Positions 46,764 through 55,326 of a stretch of DNA of 64,000 bases are shown piece by piece. Both the position numbers and the translations under genes were made by a program. Origin of the DNA: Pseudomonas azadiae (lineage in GTDB: Bacteria > Pseudomonadota > Gammaproteobacteria > Pseudomonadales > Pseudomonadaceae); the NCBI RefSeq assembly GCF_019145355.1, contig NZ_JAHSTY010000001.1:2542001-2606000 (forward strand), read 5' to 3'. A model generated the notes under the pieces. It was not told the DNA's origin. It searched no databases and was given only the letters and a program-made list of their open reading frames with translations. How positions within the stretch are numbered: the first letter of the stretch is position 1; every line of letters begins with the position of its first letter.

Positions 46764-47008
46764 TTGTGGGAGCTGGCTTGCCTGCGATCGCCATAGGTAT
46801 CTACACAACGTTCAAAGGCTGACAAATTTCCCTGTAGTGAGCGGGCTTGTCCCGCGCTGGGTGGCGAAGCCGCCCCAATAAAGACACCGCGCAGTTTCAG
46901 ACAAACCCAATTCGCCTGGTTTGGGGCCGCAGCCCCGCGCGGGACAAGCCCGCTCACTACAAATGTGTAGATACCGATGCGCCATCGCAGGCTTGCCTGC
47001 TCCCACAT
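46764..47008. repeat. Nested composite repeat: REP, inner inverted repeat, type II REPIN, inner inverted repeat, REP
   Basis: From outside in: a REP (46764-46790) faces a variant REP (46980-47008); inside them GGTATCTACACA (46796-46807) faces TGTGTAGATACC (46964-46975), a perfect 12-base inverted repeat; inside that is a type II REPIN (46834-46960). The whole element fills the gap between the short SBP gene and the 2OG oxygenase gene. Confidence 0.85.
46834..46960. repeat. Type II REPIN with compensatory change and one shortened arm
   Basis: The left arm reads GTAGTGAGCGGGCTTGTCCC and the right arm GGGACAAGCCCGCTCACTAC; other copies have CCCC and GGGG here, so both sides changed together. 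The right arm has lost nine or ten bases (TTCGCCACC). The spacer starts AATAAAGACACC and ends CGCCTGGTTT. Confidence 0.9.
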
Positions 47009-47041
47009 TTGACCTGTATGGCTTCACAGAGCTGGGCGGGC

Positions 47042-47674
47042 TCAAAACGGCTCGTTGCCCCGCCGGCGAAACCAGCCAGTGAGGGACAGGCGTTCGCGCG
47101 TGGCGGGCATGACCTCGTGAGGCACTTCGCCGGAGAGGAACACCACCAGGCAACCGCCGCTGGGCACCACGTCGTATTCGACGCCGCCCTTGAGGTACAT
47201 GCGCAACTGGCCGCCATGCTCGGGCAGCCAGGCGTCGTTCAAGTAGATCACCGCCGAGACCATGCGCCGGTCATCGTCGCGGAAGCGGTCCAGGTGCTTG
47301 AGGTAAAACGCTCCCGGCGGGTACATCGCAAAGTGGCTTTCGAAATCTTCCAGGCCGAGGAACAGGCCGCGGTTCATCGCCAGGCGCAGGCTGTCCATGA
47401 TCGCCATGTAACGATCGCAGACCGCCGCATCGCCCTCTTCCAGCCACTGGATATGGTCACCGCGAATGCCCTCGCGGATTTCCTGGGCCGGGCCGCGCCC
47501 AACCGCCGCCGGGGCCAGTTCACCCTCGGCCGCACGTTTACGGCACTCAGCCGCCAGTTCCAGGGTCAGAGCCTGGGGCAGGAAGCCGTCCTGCCGGGAC
47601 CAGCCCTTTTCGGCCAGGTCGTCGACAACGCGTTGCAGCAAGGGGTGATCGAGGGGTATTTGCATGGCGCGCAT
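47042..47674 (-). CDS. 2OG-Fe(II) oxygenase, prolyl-4-hydroxylase type
   Basis: A 210-residue cytosolic dioxygenase. The double-stranded beta-helix carries the metal triad HLD (in YLKHLDRFRDDDRR, about 128-130) and His in SGEVPHEV (about 188), followed by the 2OG-binding Arg in TRERLSLTGWF. Starts at 47683, 47674 and 47665 are all possible; 47674 has the best spacing from AGGCG. Members act on protein prolines or small molecules; the substrate is unknown. It is neither a PhyH nor a TauD type. Confidence 0.8.
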   Translation of the reverse strand: MRAMQIPLDHPLLQRVVDDLAEKGWSRQDGFLPQALTLELAAECRKRAAEGELAPAAVGRGPAQEIREGIRGDHIQWLEEGDAAVCDRYMAIMDSLRLAMNRGLFLGLEDFESHFAMYPPGAFYLKHLDRFRDDDRRMVSAVIYLNDAWLPEHGGQLRMYLKGGVEYDVVPSGGCLVVFLSGEVPHEVMPATRERLSLTGWFRRRGNEPF

Positions 47675-47805
47675 AGTATCCATACGCCTGTGAATCCGAC
47701 AGAGCCGCCGAGCGTCTGAATACACTTTAGTCAGGTGACTGATAGGACTTCTCGACAAATCCTACGCCCGACACGGACAATAGTGGCCGACTGACAGGAG
47801 TCCAT

Positions 47806-48558
47806 ATGCGTCGTTTGTTTTTTTCCTTGCTGATGTTCTGCGCTTTGCCCGCTTGGGCAGACGGCCATGACCAGTTGTACAAGGTCGCCGGCTGGGCCGA
47901 ACAACGTGCGCATTTCAATGACGCCCTCAGTGCCGCCCAGCAGCGCTACCGCAACAGCCTGCCGCCGGCGGTGTACCAGGCGCTGGTGGACAACAGCAAT
48001 AAACGTTTTGCCGCCCAGGCCATGGACCAGCGTGCCGAAGCGCAATTGCGCAAGCACCTGGTGGATCCCAAACCCGCCCTGGGATTTTTTCAATCGCCCC
48101 TGGGCCGCAAGATTGTGGCCGCTGAGTTGCAGGCCACCCGCCGCGACCAACTGGCGAAAAACGCCCAAGGCCTGCCGAAAATCGAAGCCGACGCCACCCG
48201 CAGCCTGATCATCGGCCACCTGGCCCAGGCACTGCCGGCCCGTGAAGCCGGCGCCGAAGTCAGCCTGGCGATTGCCGGTGTGGCGGCCGACAGCCTGAGC
48301 CAGATGATCCCCGGCTTGTTGGGCGGCGGTCAGGCACAGGGCATGTTGAACGGCCAGCGTGAGCGGTTGATGCAGCAGATCGACAAGGACCTGAACAACA
48401 CCCTGTTGTATGTCTATCGGGATTTGTCTGACCCGGAGCTGGAAGAATTCGCGACCTTTGCCGAGTCGCAGGAGGGCAAGGCGTATTACCAGGCGGCGCT
48501 GGCGGCCATTCGTGCGGGATTGGCTGTTGGTCAGAGTACCTCCAGCCTGGCACCGTAA
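47806..48558 (+). CDS. DUF2059 family secreted protein
   Basis: A 250-residue protein with signal peptide (1-18, LFFSLLMFCALPAWA). The DUF2059 region (about 165-240) is recognisable from LLYVYRDLSDPELEEFATFAESQEGKAYYQA, a helical segment common in proteobacterial periplasmic proteins. ATG at 47806 follows AGGAG. The role is unknown; it is followed by a symmetric REPIN and a convergent hydrolase gene. Confidence 0.8.
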   Translation: MRRLFFSLLMFCALPAWADGHDQLYKVAGWAEQRAHFNDALSAAQQRYRNSLPPAVYQALVDNSNKRFAAQAMDQRAEAQLRKHLVDPKPALGFFQSPLGRKIVAAELQATRRDQLAKNAQGLPKIEADATRSLIIGHLAQALPAREAGAEVSLAIAGVAADSLSQMIPGLLGGGQAQGMLNGQRERLMQQIDKDLNNTLLYVYRDLSDPELEEFATFAESQEGKAYYQAALAAIRAGLAVGQSTSSLAP

Positions 48559-48560
48559 CC

Positions 48561-48632
48561 TGTGGGAGCTGGCTTGCCTGCGATAGCGGTGGTGGCTGAC
48601 ACACCGCTATCGCAGGCAAGCCAGCTCCCACA
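48561..48632. repeat. REPIN with perfectly paired 32-base arms
   Basis: CTGTGGGAGCTGGCTTGCCTGCGATAGCGGTG and its exact reverse complement enclose a loop of eight bases. It lies just after the DUF2059 stop and could act as a hairpin barrier for both convergent genes. Confidence 0.92.
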
Positions 48633-48643
48633 GTTGGGTTGTG

Positions 48644-49585
48644 TTACTTCAGATGATCCGTCAAATAGCGGAAATACTCCTCGCGAATCTCCGCAATCTC
48701 ATTCGCCAAATGATGCCTGCCACGCGCCAGCATCAACACCTCGGGCTGGTCGAACTTGCTGCGCAGCACCTGCAGGTTGTGCTGCCAGTCCACCGTCATG
48801 TCTTCCTCACCCTGCACTATCACTGGCCGCCTTGGGCTGCGCGGCGCGGCTTCGATGCGTTTGATCCAGCGCGCCAATGCGCCCACCCAGGCGGTCGGCA
48901 GTTGGCGCGGCTGCAGCGGGTCGGCCTCAAGGAAGGGTTTGAACGCGGGATCATGGGTGTTCTCGCTGAACCGTCGCGCAATGCCGTTGACAAACGGCCG
49001 CAGCAGGTAATAGCTGAGTTGCGACCAGCCCCAGGCACGTGGCCGCACCAACGGCGATAGCAGGAAGGTCTTGCCCTGGGCCGGGCTGTCGGCGCCATGG
49101 TTGAGCAAGTGATCCACCACCACCGCGCCGCCGGTGCTTTGCCCGAACAAGTGCCAGGGCTGCGGCAGTTGCAGTGCGTCGGCCTGGCTGAACAGGGCCC
49201 GCACCACGTTCTGATACACCGAAAACTCATCGATGCTGGCGCGCGGGCCGCTGGACAGGCCATGGCCAGGCAGGTCACAGGCGATCACCACGAAACCCTG
49301 GTCCAGCGCCCAGTCCACCACATGGCGATATAACCCCATGTGGTCATAGAAGCCGTGAAACAGGAACATCGTGGCCACCGGCACTGGCGGCCACCACACC
49401 TGGGCGACCACCTCAAAGCCATCCACCTCGAAACGCCCCAGCCGGCTCACCACCGGCACGGTGCGCGCAGCCAGATCCAGCCCATAAAAACGCTGGTAGA
49501 CCCGCGCCTCGGCCGAAAGCGGTTGCGCATCCACCAGGGGCCGCAGGCTTTCGCGCAGATGATCGGGGTCAAAGGTGACAGGCAT
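48644..49585 (-). CDS. Alpha/beta hydrolase, monoacylglycerol-lipase-like
   Basis: A 313-residue hydrolase. HGFYDHMGLYRHVVDW (oxyanion region, about 60), DLPGHGLSSGPRASIDEF (about 90), nucleophile elbow GQSTGG (about 125) and final His in RGRHHLANE (about 292) complete the fold of the hydrolase-4/lysophospholipase group. ATG at 49585 has GGAA upstream; the longer frame is unsupported. There is no signal peptide. The acyl substrate is unknown. Confidence 0.85.
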   Translation of the reverse strand: MPVTFDPDHLRESLRPLVDAQPLSAEARVYQRFYGLDLAARTVPVVSRLGRFEVDGFEVVAQVWWPPVPVATMFLFHGFYDHMGLYRHVVDWALDQGFVVIACDLPGHGLSSGPRASIDEFSVYQNVVRALFSQADALQLPQPWHLFGQSTGGAVVVDHLLNHGADSPAQGKTFLLSPLVRPRAWGWSQLSYYLLRPFVNGIARRFSENTHDPAFKPFLEADPLQPRQLPTAWVGALARWIKRIEAAPRSPRRPVIVQGEEDMTVDWQHNLQVLRSKFDQPEVLMLARGRHHLANEIAEIREEYFRYLTDHLK

Positions 49586-49684
49586 AAAGGGTTCCAGAAT
49601 GACGGCAAAGATGAATTTCGAGCTGCGATATTCATCTGTCAGGGCAAGCATGGCAAGCTACGCGACCTTCGAGGATACATCTGA

Positions 49685-50260
49685 ATGCGACAGCCCCACC
49701 GCACCGCCTTGTTCGCCAGCCTGATCCTGGTTCTCTGCGCTGGCGTGCTGTGGGTGGCCTATGACTGGTTCCAGGGCCGCTACCTGCGCGCCTTCAGCGA
49801 TCACACGGCGGTCTTTTCCGGTGACCCGTTGAGGCTGCCGGCCGAGCTCGCGGGGCCGGGCCCGATCCGCCTGGTGCACTTCTGGGACCCGGCCTGCCCC
49901 TGCAACGTTGGCAACCAACAGCACCTGGGCGAGTTGATCGAGCAATACGCGCCTGAAGGCGTCGAGTTCTACGCCCTGCAAAAACCCGGCAGCCACGGCC
50001 AACTGCCCGTCAACCTGCGCAAGATGAAAATCCTCAACGCCCTGCCCGGGGCCGACCAGGTGCCGGCCAGCCCGGCCGTGGGGATCTGGGATCGCAGCGG
50101 CAAGCTGGCGTATTTCGGGCCCTACAGCGAAGGCCTCACGTGCAATGCCAGCAACAGCTTTATCGAACCGATCTTGAAGGCTCTTGAAGCGGGACGCGCG
50201 GTGAATGCCACGCACACCCTGGCGGTGGGCTGCTATTGTTCGTGGCCAAAAGGCCCGTAG
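49685..50260 (+). CDS. DUF6436 thioredoxin-like membrane-anchored protein
   Basis: A 191-residue protein with an N-terminal membrane anchor (about 8-26, ALFASLILVLCAGVLWVAY) and a periplasmic thioredoxin-like domain. FWDPACPCNVGNQQHL (about 67-82) puts CxC where thioredoxins have CxxC, and GCYCSWPK near the C-terminus adds a second CxC. The two cysteine pairs suggest redox activity or metal binding. It is 32 bases upstream of the penicillin acylase-like gene and probably cotranscribed with it. Confidence 0.75.
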   Translation: MRQPHRTALFASLILVLCAGVLWVAYDWFQGRYLRAFSDHTAVFSGDPLRLPAELAGPGPIRLVHFWDPACPCNVGNQQHLGELIEQYAPEGVEFYALQKPGSHGQLPVNLRKMKILNALPGADQVPASPAVGIWDRSGKLAYFGPYSEGLTCNASNSFIEPILKALEAGRAVNATHTLAVGCYCSWPKGP

Positions 50261-50292
50261 CTGGCAACTCCAACTCTTGGTAAGGAATGTTC

Positions 50293-52647
50293 ATGAAGCG
50301 CGTCTTACGGGTTCTCGCGGTTCTGGTAGTACTGATCGCGCTTGGCGCCGGCTGGTACGTGTACAGCAAGCAGCCTATGCGCCAGGGCACGGTGACGCTG
50401 GCTAACCTGCAGGGCCCGGTCACCGTGCGTTACGACGACCGCGGCGTGCCGCACATTCGTGCCGAGAACGAAACCGACCTGTATCGCGCCCTGGGCTATG
50501 TGCACGCCCAGGACCGGCTGTTCCAGATGGAGATCATGCGGCGCCTGGCCCGTGGCGAGCTGGCCGAGGTGCTGGGCCCCAAGGTGCTGGAGACCGACAA
50601 GCTGTTTCGCAGCCTGCGCATTCGCGAGCGCGCCGATACCTATGTGGCGCAGCTCGATCATACGTCGGCCCACTGGAAGGCCCTGCAAGCCTACCTGGAC
50701 GGGATCAACCAGTATCAGGACAACCACGCCAGCCCGATGGAGTTCGACGTACTGGGCATCCCCAAGCGGCCGTTTACCGCCGAGGACAGCATCAGCGTCG
50801 CCGGGTATATGGCCTACAGCTTTGCGGCCGCGTTTCGCACCGAGCCTCTGCTGACTTACGTACGCGATCAATTGGGTAGCGATTACCTGGAAATCTTCGA
50901 CCTGGACTGGCAGCCCCAAGGCGCCCTCAACCTCGCCGCCAACGACTGGCAGGCCCTGGGCGCCATCGCCGCCCTGAGCGAACAGGCCCTGGCCGACAAC
51001 GGCTTGCCGCAGTTCGAAGGCAGCAACGCCTGGGCCATCAGCGGTAACCGCACCAAGAGCGGCAAGCCGTTGCTGGCCGGTGATCCGCACATTCGTTTTT
51101 CGGTGCCGTCGGTATGGTACGAGGCGCAGTTGTCGGCGCCGGGTTTCGAGTTGTACGGCTATCACAACGCGCTGATACCGGTGGCGTTCCTGGGGCACAA
51201 CCTGGATTTCGGCTGGAGCCTGACCATGTTCCAGAACGATGACCTCGACTTGATCGCCGAGAAGGTCAACCCGGACAACCCTAACCAGGTCTGGTATCAC
51301 GACCAATGGGTGGACATGACCCGCACAGAACAGCAGATTGCGGTGAAGGGCCAGGCGCCGGTGACCTTGACGCTACGCCAATCCCCCCATGGTCCGATCA
51401 TCAATGACGTGCTCGGCGAAAACGCCGGCAAGACGCCGATCGCCATGTGGTGGGCGTTCCTCGACACCCAGAACCCGATCCTCGAAGGCTTCTACCAGCT
51501 CAACCGCGCCGATACCCTGGCCAAGGCACGCGCGGCGGCATCGAAGGTGTCCGCGCCGGGCCTGAATATCGTGTGGGCCAATGCCAAGGGCGATATCGGC
51601 TGGTGGGCGGCGGCGCAGTTGCCGATTCGCCCGGCTGGAACCCACCCTGGTTTTATCCTCGACGGCAGCACCGCCCAGGCTGACAAACTGGGTTTCTACC
51701 CGTTCAGCGCGAACCCGCAGGAAGAGAACCCGGCGCGCGGTTATGTGGTCTCGGCCAATGCCCAGCCGGTTTCGCCGAGTGGCATGGAGATCCCCGGCTA
51801 TTACAATTTGGCCGACCGTGGCCAGCAATTGAACCTGCAACTGAGCGATAACCGTGTGAAATGGGATGTCGACAACAGCCAGGCCTTGCAGCTGGGCACC
51901 ACCACCGCCTTTGGCCCGCGCCTGCTGGCGCCGCTGTTGCCGGTGCTGCGCGAGGTGGTCAAGGACCCGGCGCAGTTGAAACAGGTGGAGCAACTGGCCG
52001 CCTGGCAAGGCGACTACCCGCTGGATTCCACCAGCGCCACGCTGTTCAACCAGTTCCTGTTCAACCTGGCTGACGCGGCCTTGCGCCCGAAGCTCGGCGA
52101 CGCCATGTTCAAGACCCTGCTCAGCACCCGCGTGATCGACGCCGCCCTGCCACGCCTGGCCGCCACGCCGGATTCGCCGTGGTGGGACGGCAAGCGCGCC
52201 GACACCGTCAAGCTCGCCTGGGACAACAGCCTCGCGCATCTGAAGGCCACCTTCGGCGATGACCCGAGCCAATGGCAATGGGGCAAGGCGCACACCCTGA
52301 CCCACGGCCACCCACTGGGCTCGCAGAAGCCGCTGGACCTGATCGTCAATGTCGGCCCGTTCCCGGCGCCGGGCAGCCACGAAGTGCCGAACAACCAGTC
52401 GACCAACATCGGCCCGGCGCCGTGGCCCGTCACCTATGGACCATCCACCCGCCGCCTGATCGACTTCGCCGATGCGGCCCACGCACTGACCATCAACCCG
52501 GTGGGTCAAAGCGGTGTGCCGTTTGACCGGCACTACGGCGACCAGGCGCAAACCTACATCGAAGGCGGCTACGAACAGGCGCACTTTAGCGATGAGGAAG
52601 TGACGGCGAATACGCGCGGTACGCTCAAGCTGCTACCTGCCAGATGA
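50293..52647 (+). CDS. Penicillin acylase family (Ntn hydrolase)
   Basis: A 784-residue S45 peptidase-family enzyme translated as one chain and matured by autocleavage. N-terminal hydrophobic stretch (about 4-25) anchors or exports it. The predicted beta-chain N-terminus is Ser244 in FEGSNAWAISGNRT, and HGPIINDVLG (about 365) and HPLGSQKPLDLIVNVGPFPAPG (about 675) are family motifs. Members hydrolyse acyl-homoserine lactones, penicillins or amides; PvdQ and QuiP are the best known in Pseudomonas. The substrate here is unknown. ATG at 50293 has AAGGA six bases upstream. Confidence 0.88.
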   Translation: MKRVLRVLAVLVVLIALGAGWYVYSKQPMRQGTVTLANLQGPVTVRYDDRGVPHIRAENETDLYRALGYVHAQDRLFQMEIMRRLARGELAEVLGPKVLETDKLFRSLRIRERADTYVAQLDHTSAHWKALQAYLDGINQYQDNHASPMEFDVLGIPKRPFTAEDSISVAGYMAYSFAAAFRTEPLLTYVRDQLGSDYLEIFDLDWQPQGALNLAANDWQALGAIAALSEQALADNGLPQFEGSNAWAISGNRTKSGKPLLAGDPHIRFSVPSVWYEAQLSAPGFELYGYHNALIPVAFLGHNLDFGWSLTMFQNDDLDLIAEKVNPDNPNQVWYHDQWVDMTRTEQQIAVKGQAPVTLTLRQSPHGPIINDVLGENAGKTPIAMWWAFLDTQNPILEGFYQLNRADTLAKARAAASKVSAPGLNIVWANAKGDIGWWAAAQLPIRPAGTHPGFILDGSTAQADKLGFYPFSANPQEENPARGYVVSANAQPVSPSGMEIPGYYNLADRGQQLNLQLSDNRVKWDVDNSQALQLGTTTAFGPRLLAPLLPVLREVVKDPAQLKQVEQLAAWQGDYPLDSTSATLFNQFLFNLADAALRPKLGDAMFKTLLSTRVIDAALPRLAATPDSPWWDGKRADTVKLAWDNSLAHLKATFGDDPSQWQWGKAHTLTHGHPLGSQKPLDLIVNVGPFPAPGSHEVPNNQSTNIGPAPWPVTYGPSTRRLIDFADAAHALTINPVGQSGVPFDRHYGDQAQTYIEGGYEQAHFSDEEVTANTRGTLKLLPAR

Positions 52648-52657
52648 CCGCAATCAA

Positions 52658-52762
52658 TGTGGGAGCTGGCTTGCCTGCGATGCAAACGCCTCGGTTTTCC
52701 AGTTAAACCGAGGTGATGCTATCGCAGGCAAGCCAGCTCCCACACAAGCCTGCTCCCACATT
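52658..52762. repeat. REPIN plus a third partial REP
   Basis: An opposed REP pair (52658-52743) is followed directly by CAAGCCTGCTCCCACATT, a partial third arm. It lies between the convergent Ntn hydrolase and AraC genes. Confidence 0.85.
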
Positions 52763-52780
52763 GAAGCTAAACCGAGGCGG

Positions 52781-53683
52781 CTACTTTGCCCGCAACCGCC
52801 CCGGCGCCTCGCCGTAGGTCTCCTTGAACTTTTTGCTGAACGCCGCCTGGGACTGGTAGCCCACTCGGGCGGCGATATCCAGCAGACTCAGGCGCGACTG
52901 GCGCAGCAGGTTGAATGCGCGCTCCATGCGCAACTGGGTCAGCAACACCCAGGGTGACACGCCGGCCACTTTGACGAATGCACGCATGAACGTGGCGCGC
53001 GACATGGTTGCGGCAGCGGCCAGGCTGTCGATGGTCCACGCATGCCCAGGATCGCTCAGCATCGCCTGCCAGCTCTTGCTCAGGCGCTTGTCGGCGAGCA
53101 GGGCAAAGGTGCCGGCGACCGGCGCCTGCAGGGTCAGCCAGGCGCGCAGGATCAGGGTGAACAGCGCTGACGACAACGCGTCGATAAAGGCACGCGCGCC
53201 CAGCTGCTGGCCGTCCGCTTCACTGCGCAACAAGGCGATCAAGGCCGCAAGCTGCCCGTCGGCCTGCCATTGCCGGCTGGACACCACGAGGTATTGCGGT
53301 AACGCGCCGAACAACAGTGACTGGCGGTTGTAATGGAAGCTGCCGCAGAGCATGTCCAGGTCCGGCCGGTCGCCCCCCAATCGGTGCACCGTAAGCACGC
53401 CGCCTTCGATCACCTTGGGTTGCATCGGCTTGATCCGCGCGCCCTGGCTGCGCAACAGGTGAGTGGCGCCGCCAGGCATCAACAGGATATCGCCCTCCTC
53501 CAGGGTCACGTGCTGCCCGCCCGACAACTCGGCACGGCAGGTACCGCTGAGCACGATGTGATAAGGCGCTACGCCCAGGTTTTCCGGGGCGTGGTCCAGG
53601 GCCCACTCGCCCTGGAACTGGCAGCGCAAATCCAGGCTGCCGCGCAGGTTGGCCAATGCGATAAGGGTGTCGATCGAGTTCAT
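52781..53683 (-). CDS. AraC-family regulator with cupin-6 domain
   Basis: A 300-residue regulator. The N-terminal AraC-ligand (cupin-6) domain (about 5-180) contains LGVAPYHIVLSGTCRAEL and EEGDILLMPGGATHLLRS. The C-terminal DNA-binding domain (about 200-297) has two helix-turn-helix motifs, ending RVGYQSQAAFSKKFKETYGEAPGRLR. Relatives control nearby oxidoreductase or AhpD-like genes, and the divergent AhpD-like gene is the likely target. Confidence 0.88.
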   Translation of the reverse strand: MNSIDTLIALANLRGSLDLRCQFQGEWALDHAPENLGVAPYHIVLSGTCRAELSGGQHVTLEEGDILLMPGGATHLLRSQGARIKPMQPKVIEGGVLTVHRLGGDRPDLDMLCGSFHYNRQSLLFGALPQYLVVSSRQWQADGQLAALIALLRSEADGQQLGARAFIDALSSALFTLILRAWLTLQAPVAGTFALLADKRLSKSWQAMLSDPGHAWTIDSLAAAATMSRATFMRAFVKVAGVSPWVLLTQLRMERAFNLLRQSRLSLLDIAARVGYQSQAAFSKKFKETYGEAPGRLRAK

Positions 53684-53784
53684 TTGCGAGCATCGGTCAA
53701 AAAGATGAGCGGATTGAACAATAACGCCGCGTTCGAACGGAACAGACTAGCTTTACACCACCCACCCGTTCAGGAGTTACCGCA

Positions 53785-54138
53785 ATGTTCAATAACTGGT
53801 CCGACTTGCTGCCTACCGTGAAGAAAGCCTTTGGCACGCTGGGCAAGAGCAACCCGAAGATGGTCAAAGCGTACATGGCGCTGGGCGAAGCTGCCGAGGA
53901 AAACAATGTACTCGACGCCAAGACCCGCGAGCTGATTTCCATCGCCGTGGCCATCACCACGCGCTGCGACGGTTGCATTGGCGTGCATGCCGACGCCGCG
54001 ATCAAGGCCGGCGCCACCCGCGAGGAAGTCGCCGCCACGCTGGCCACCGCGATCTCGCTGAATGCCGGCGCGGCGTACATCTACTCGCTGCGCGCGCTGG
54101 AAGCCTACGACACGCTCAAACCGGCGCCGCAAAGTTAA
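53785..54138 (+). CDS. AhpD-like / carboxymuconolactone decarboxylase family protein
   Basis: A 117-residue all-helical CMD-family protein. Cys61 and Cys64 in TRCDGCIGVHADAA with His68 form the AhpD-type CxxC...H redox site, so it probably has peroxidase-like disulfide chemistry rather than decarboxylase activity. RBS CAGGAG precedes ATG. It is divergent from the cupin-6 AraC gene, and its last 23 bases overlap the end of the convergent GlxA-like gene. Confidence 0.9.
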   Translation: MFNNWSDLLPTVKKAFGTLGKSNPKMVKAYMALGEAAEENNVLDAKTRELISIAVAITTRCDGCIGVHADAAIKAGATREEVAATLATAISLNAGAAYIYSLRALEAYDTLKPAPQS

Positions 54139-55081
54139 GCCGGAACTGTTGCGGCGTCACGCCCAGCCGGCGGTTGAACACACTGCGCATGTGCTGGGCA
54201 TCACGAAACCCGCATCGATAGGCCACGGTCTTGAGCGGTGCGGGGCTGCTTTCAAGCATCACCCGCGCCGCGTCCACCCGCGCGCGCTCGACAAACTCCG
54301 CGGGCGTTATCCGCGCCTCACGGGCAAACACCCGGGAGAAATTGCGCGCACTCATAGTGGCCGCCTTGGCCAGGTCGGCGATGGTCAAATCCCCCGTCAG
54401 GTTCGCCAGTACGTAAAGCTGCACCTGCGCTACCGCTGACGTTACTTCAGCGTGCGGCGTCAGGAACGGGCTGAACTGCGATTGCCCGCCCGCACGCTGG
54501 GTGAACACCACCAGCCGCTTGGCCACGCTCAGGGCGACTTCCGGGCCGTGGTCCTGGGCCAGCAAATACAACGACAAATCGATACCCGCCGTCACCCCGG
54601 CCGAGGTGTAGAGGTTACCGTCCTGCACATAGAGGCGGTCGGCTTCGACGTGGGCTGTGGGGCACAGGCGCGCCAGCTCAGCGGCATCGTTCCAATGGGT
54701 GGTGACGGTTTTGCCACCCAGCAACCCGGCGCGGGCCAGCATGAAGGCGCCGTTGCAGATCGAGCCGAAGCGTCGGGCGCGGGCGGTGGCGCCACGCAGC
54801 CAATCATCGAACGGCGCGCCGAAGTCTTCGAAGGGGAGTTGCGGGCCGCCGGCGACCAGCAGCAGGTCGTAGGCCTGCAGGGCTTCGCTGTAATGCCGGT
54901 GGGCCTGCAATGACAGGCCGTTGGAGGCGGCCAGGGTGCCGTGGCCAACACCGATGACCTCCAGCCGGTAGTGGTCCTGCGCCGGCAGAAAACGGTTGGC
55001 CTCGCAGAACACGTCCATGGGGCCGGTCACATCCAATGACTGGACGCCGGGGAAGATCAGGATGGCGACGGTTTTGCCCAT
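54116..55081 (-). CDS. GlxA-family transcriptional regulator
   Basis: A 321-residue regulator with an N-terminal DJ-1/PfpI-like domain (about 1-165, with VAILIFPGVQSLDVTGPMDVF and CNGAFMLARAGLLGG, Cys about 107) and a C-terminal AraC DNA-binding domain (about 210-318). ATG at 55081 is chosen over an upstream in-frame GTG-type extension. GlxA-type regulators sense small nitrogen compounds; GbdR and CdhR in Pseudomonas are examples. The divergent HD hydrolase gene is a likely target. Confidence 0.88.
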   Translation of the reverse strand: MGKTVAILIFPGVQSLDVTGPMDVFCEANRFLPAQDHYRLEVIGVGHGTLAASNGLSLQAHRHYSEALQAYDLLLVAGGPQLPFEDFGAPFDDWLRGATARARRFGSICNGAFMLARAGLLGGKTVTTHWNDAAELARLCPTAHVEADRLYVQDGNLYTSAGVTAGIDLSLYLLAQDHGPEVALSVAKRLVVFTQRAGGQSQFSPFLTPHAEVTSAVAQVQLYVLANLTGDLTIADLAKAATMSARNFSRVFAREARITPAEFVERARVDAARVMLESSPAPLKTVAYRCGFRDAQHMRSVFNRRLGVTPQQFRLNFAAPV

Positions 55082-55119
55082 GCACGACACACCTTATCTA
55101 ACTGGATAAACACAAATCC

Positions 55120-55208
55120 CTGTGGGAGCTGGCTTGCCTGCGATGCAGACGCCCCGGTCCATCAGGTATACCGAGTAGATGCTATCGCAGGCAAGCCAGC
55201 TCCCACAT
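55120..55208. repeat. REPIN: inverted REP pair
   Basis: Opposed GTGGGAGCTGGCTTGCCTGCGAT arms around a spacer with GCCCCGGTCCATCAGGTATACCGAG, similar to the spacer at 55990. It lies in the divergent gap between the GlxA and HD genes. Confidence 0.9.
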
Positions 55209-55326
55209 TTGACCGGGTACACCCTTGGCGCGATGTGAAGGCACATTGGCCGACATCGCTCCCCCGCCAAGGTGGCTGCCTCACGGACACGCGACCAGAC
55301 TGGAACCTTTCCAGAGGAGAACCACC

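Noticed and set aside
46764..47008. CRISPR-like repeat structure
   Set aside because: The repeats are inverted, not direct, with no regular spacing, and no cas gene is near.
47042..47674. 2OG oxygenase as the missing PhnY/TmpA hydroxylase for the PhnZ-like protein
   Set aside because: It is of the prolyl-4-hydroxylase type, not the PhyH type of PhnY, and lies 28 kb away with unrelated neighbours.
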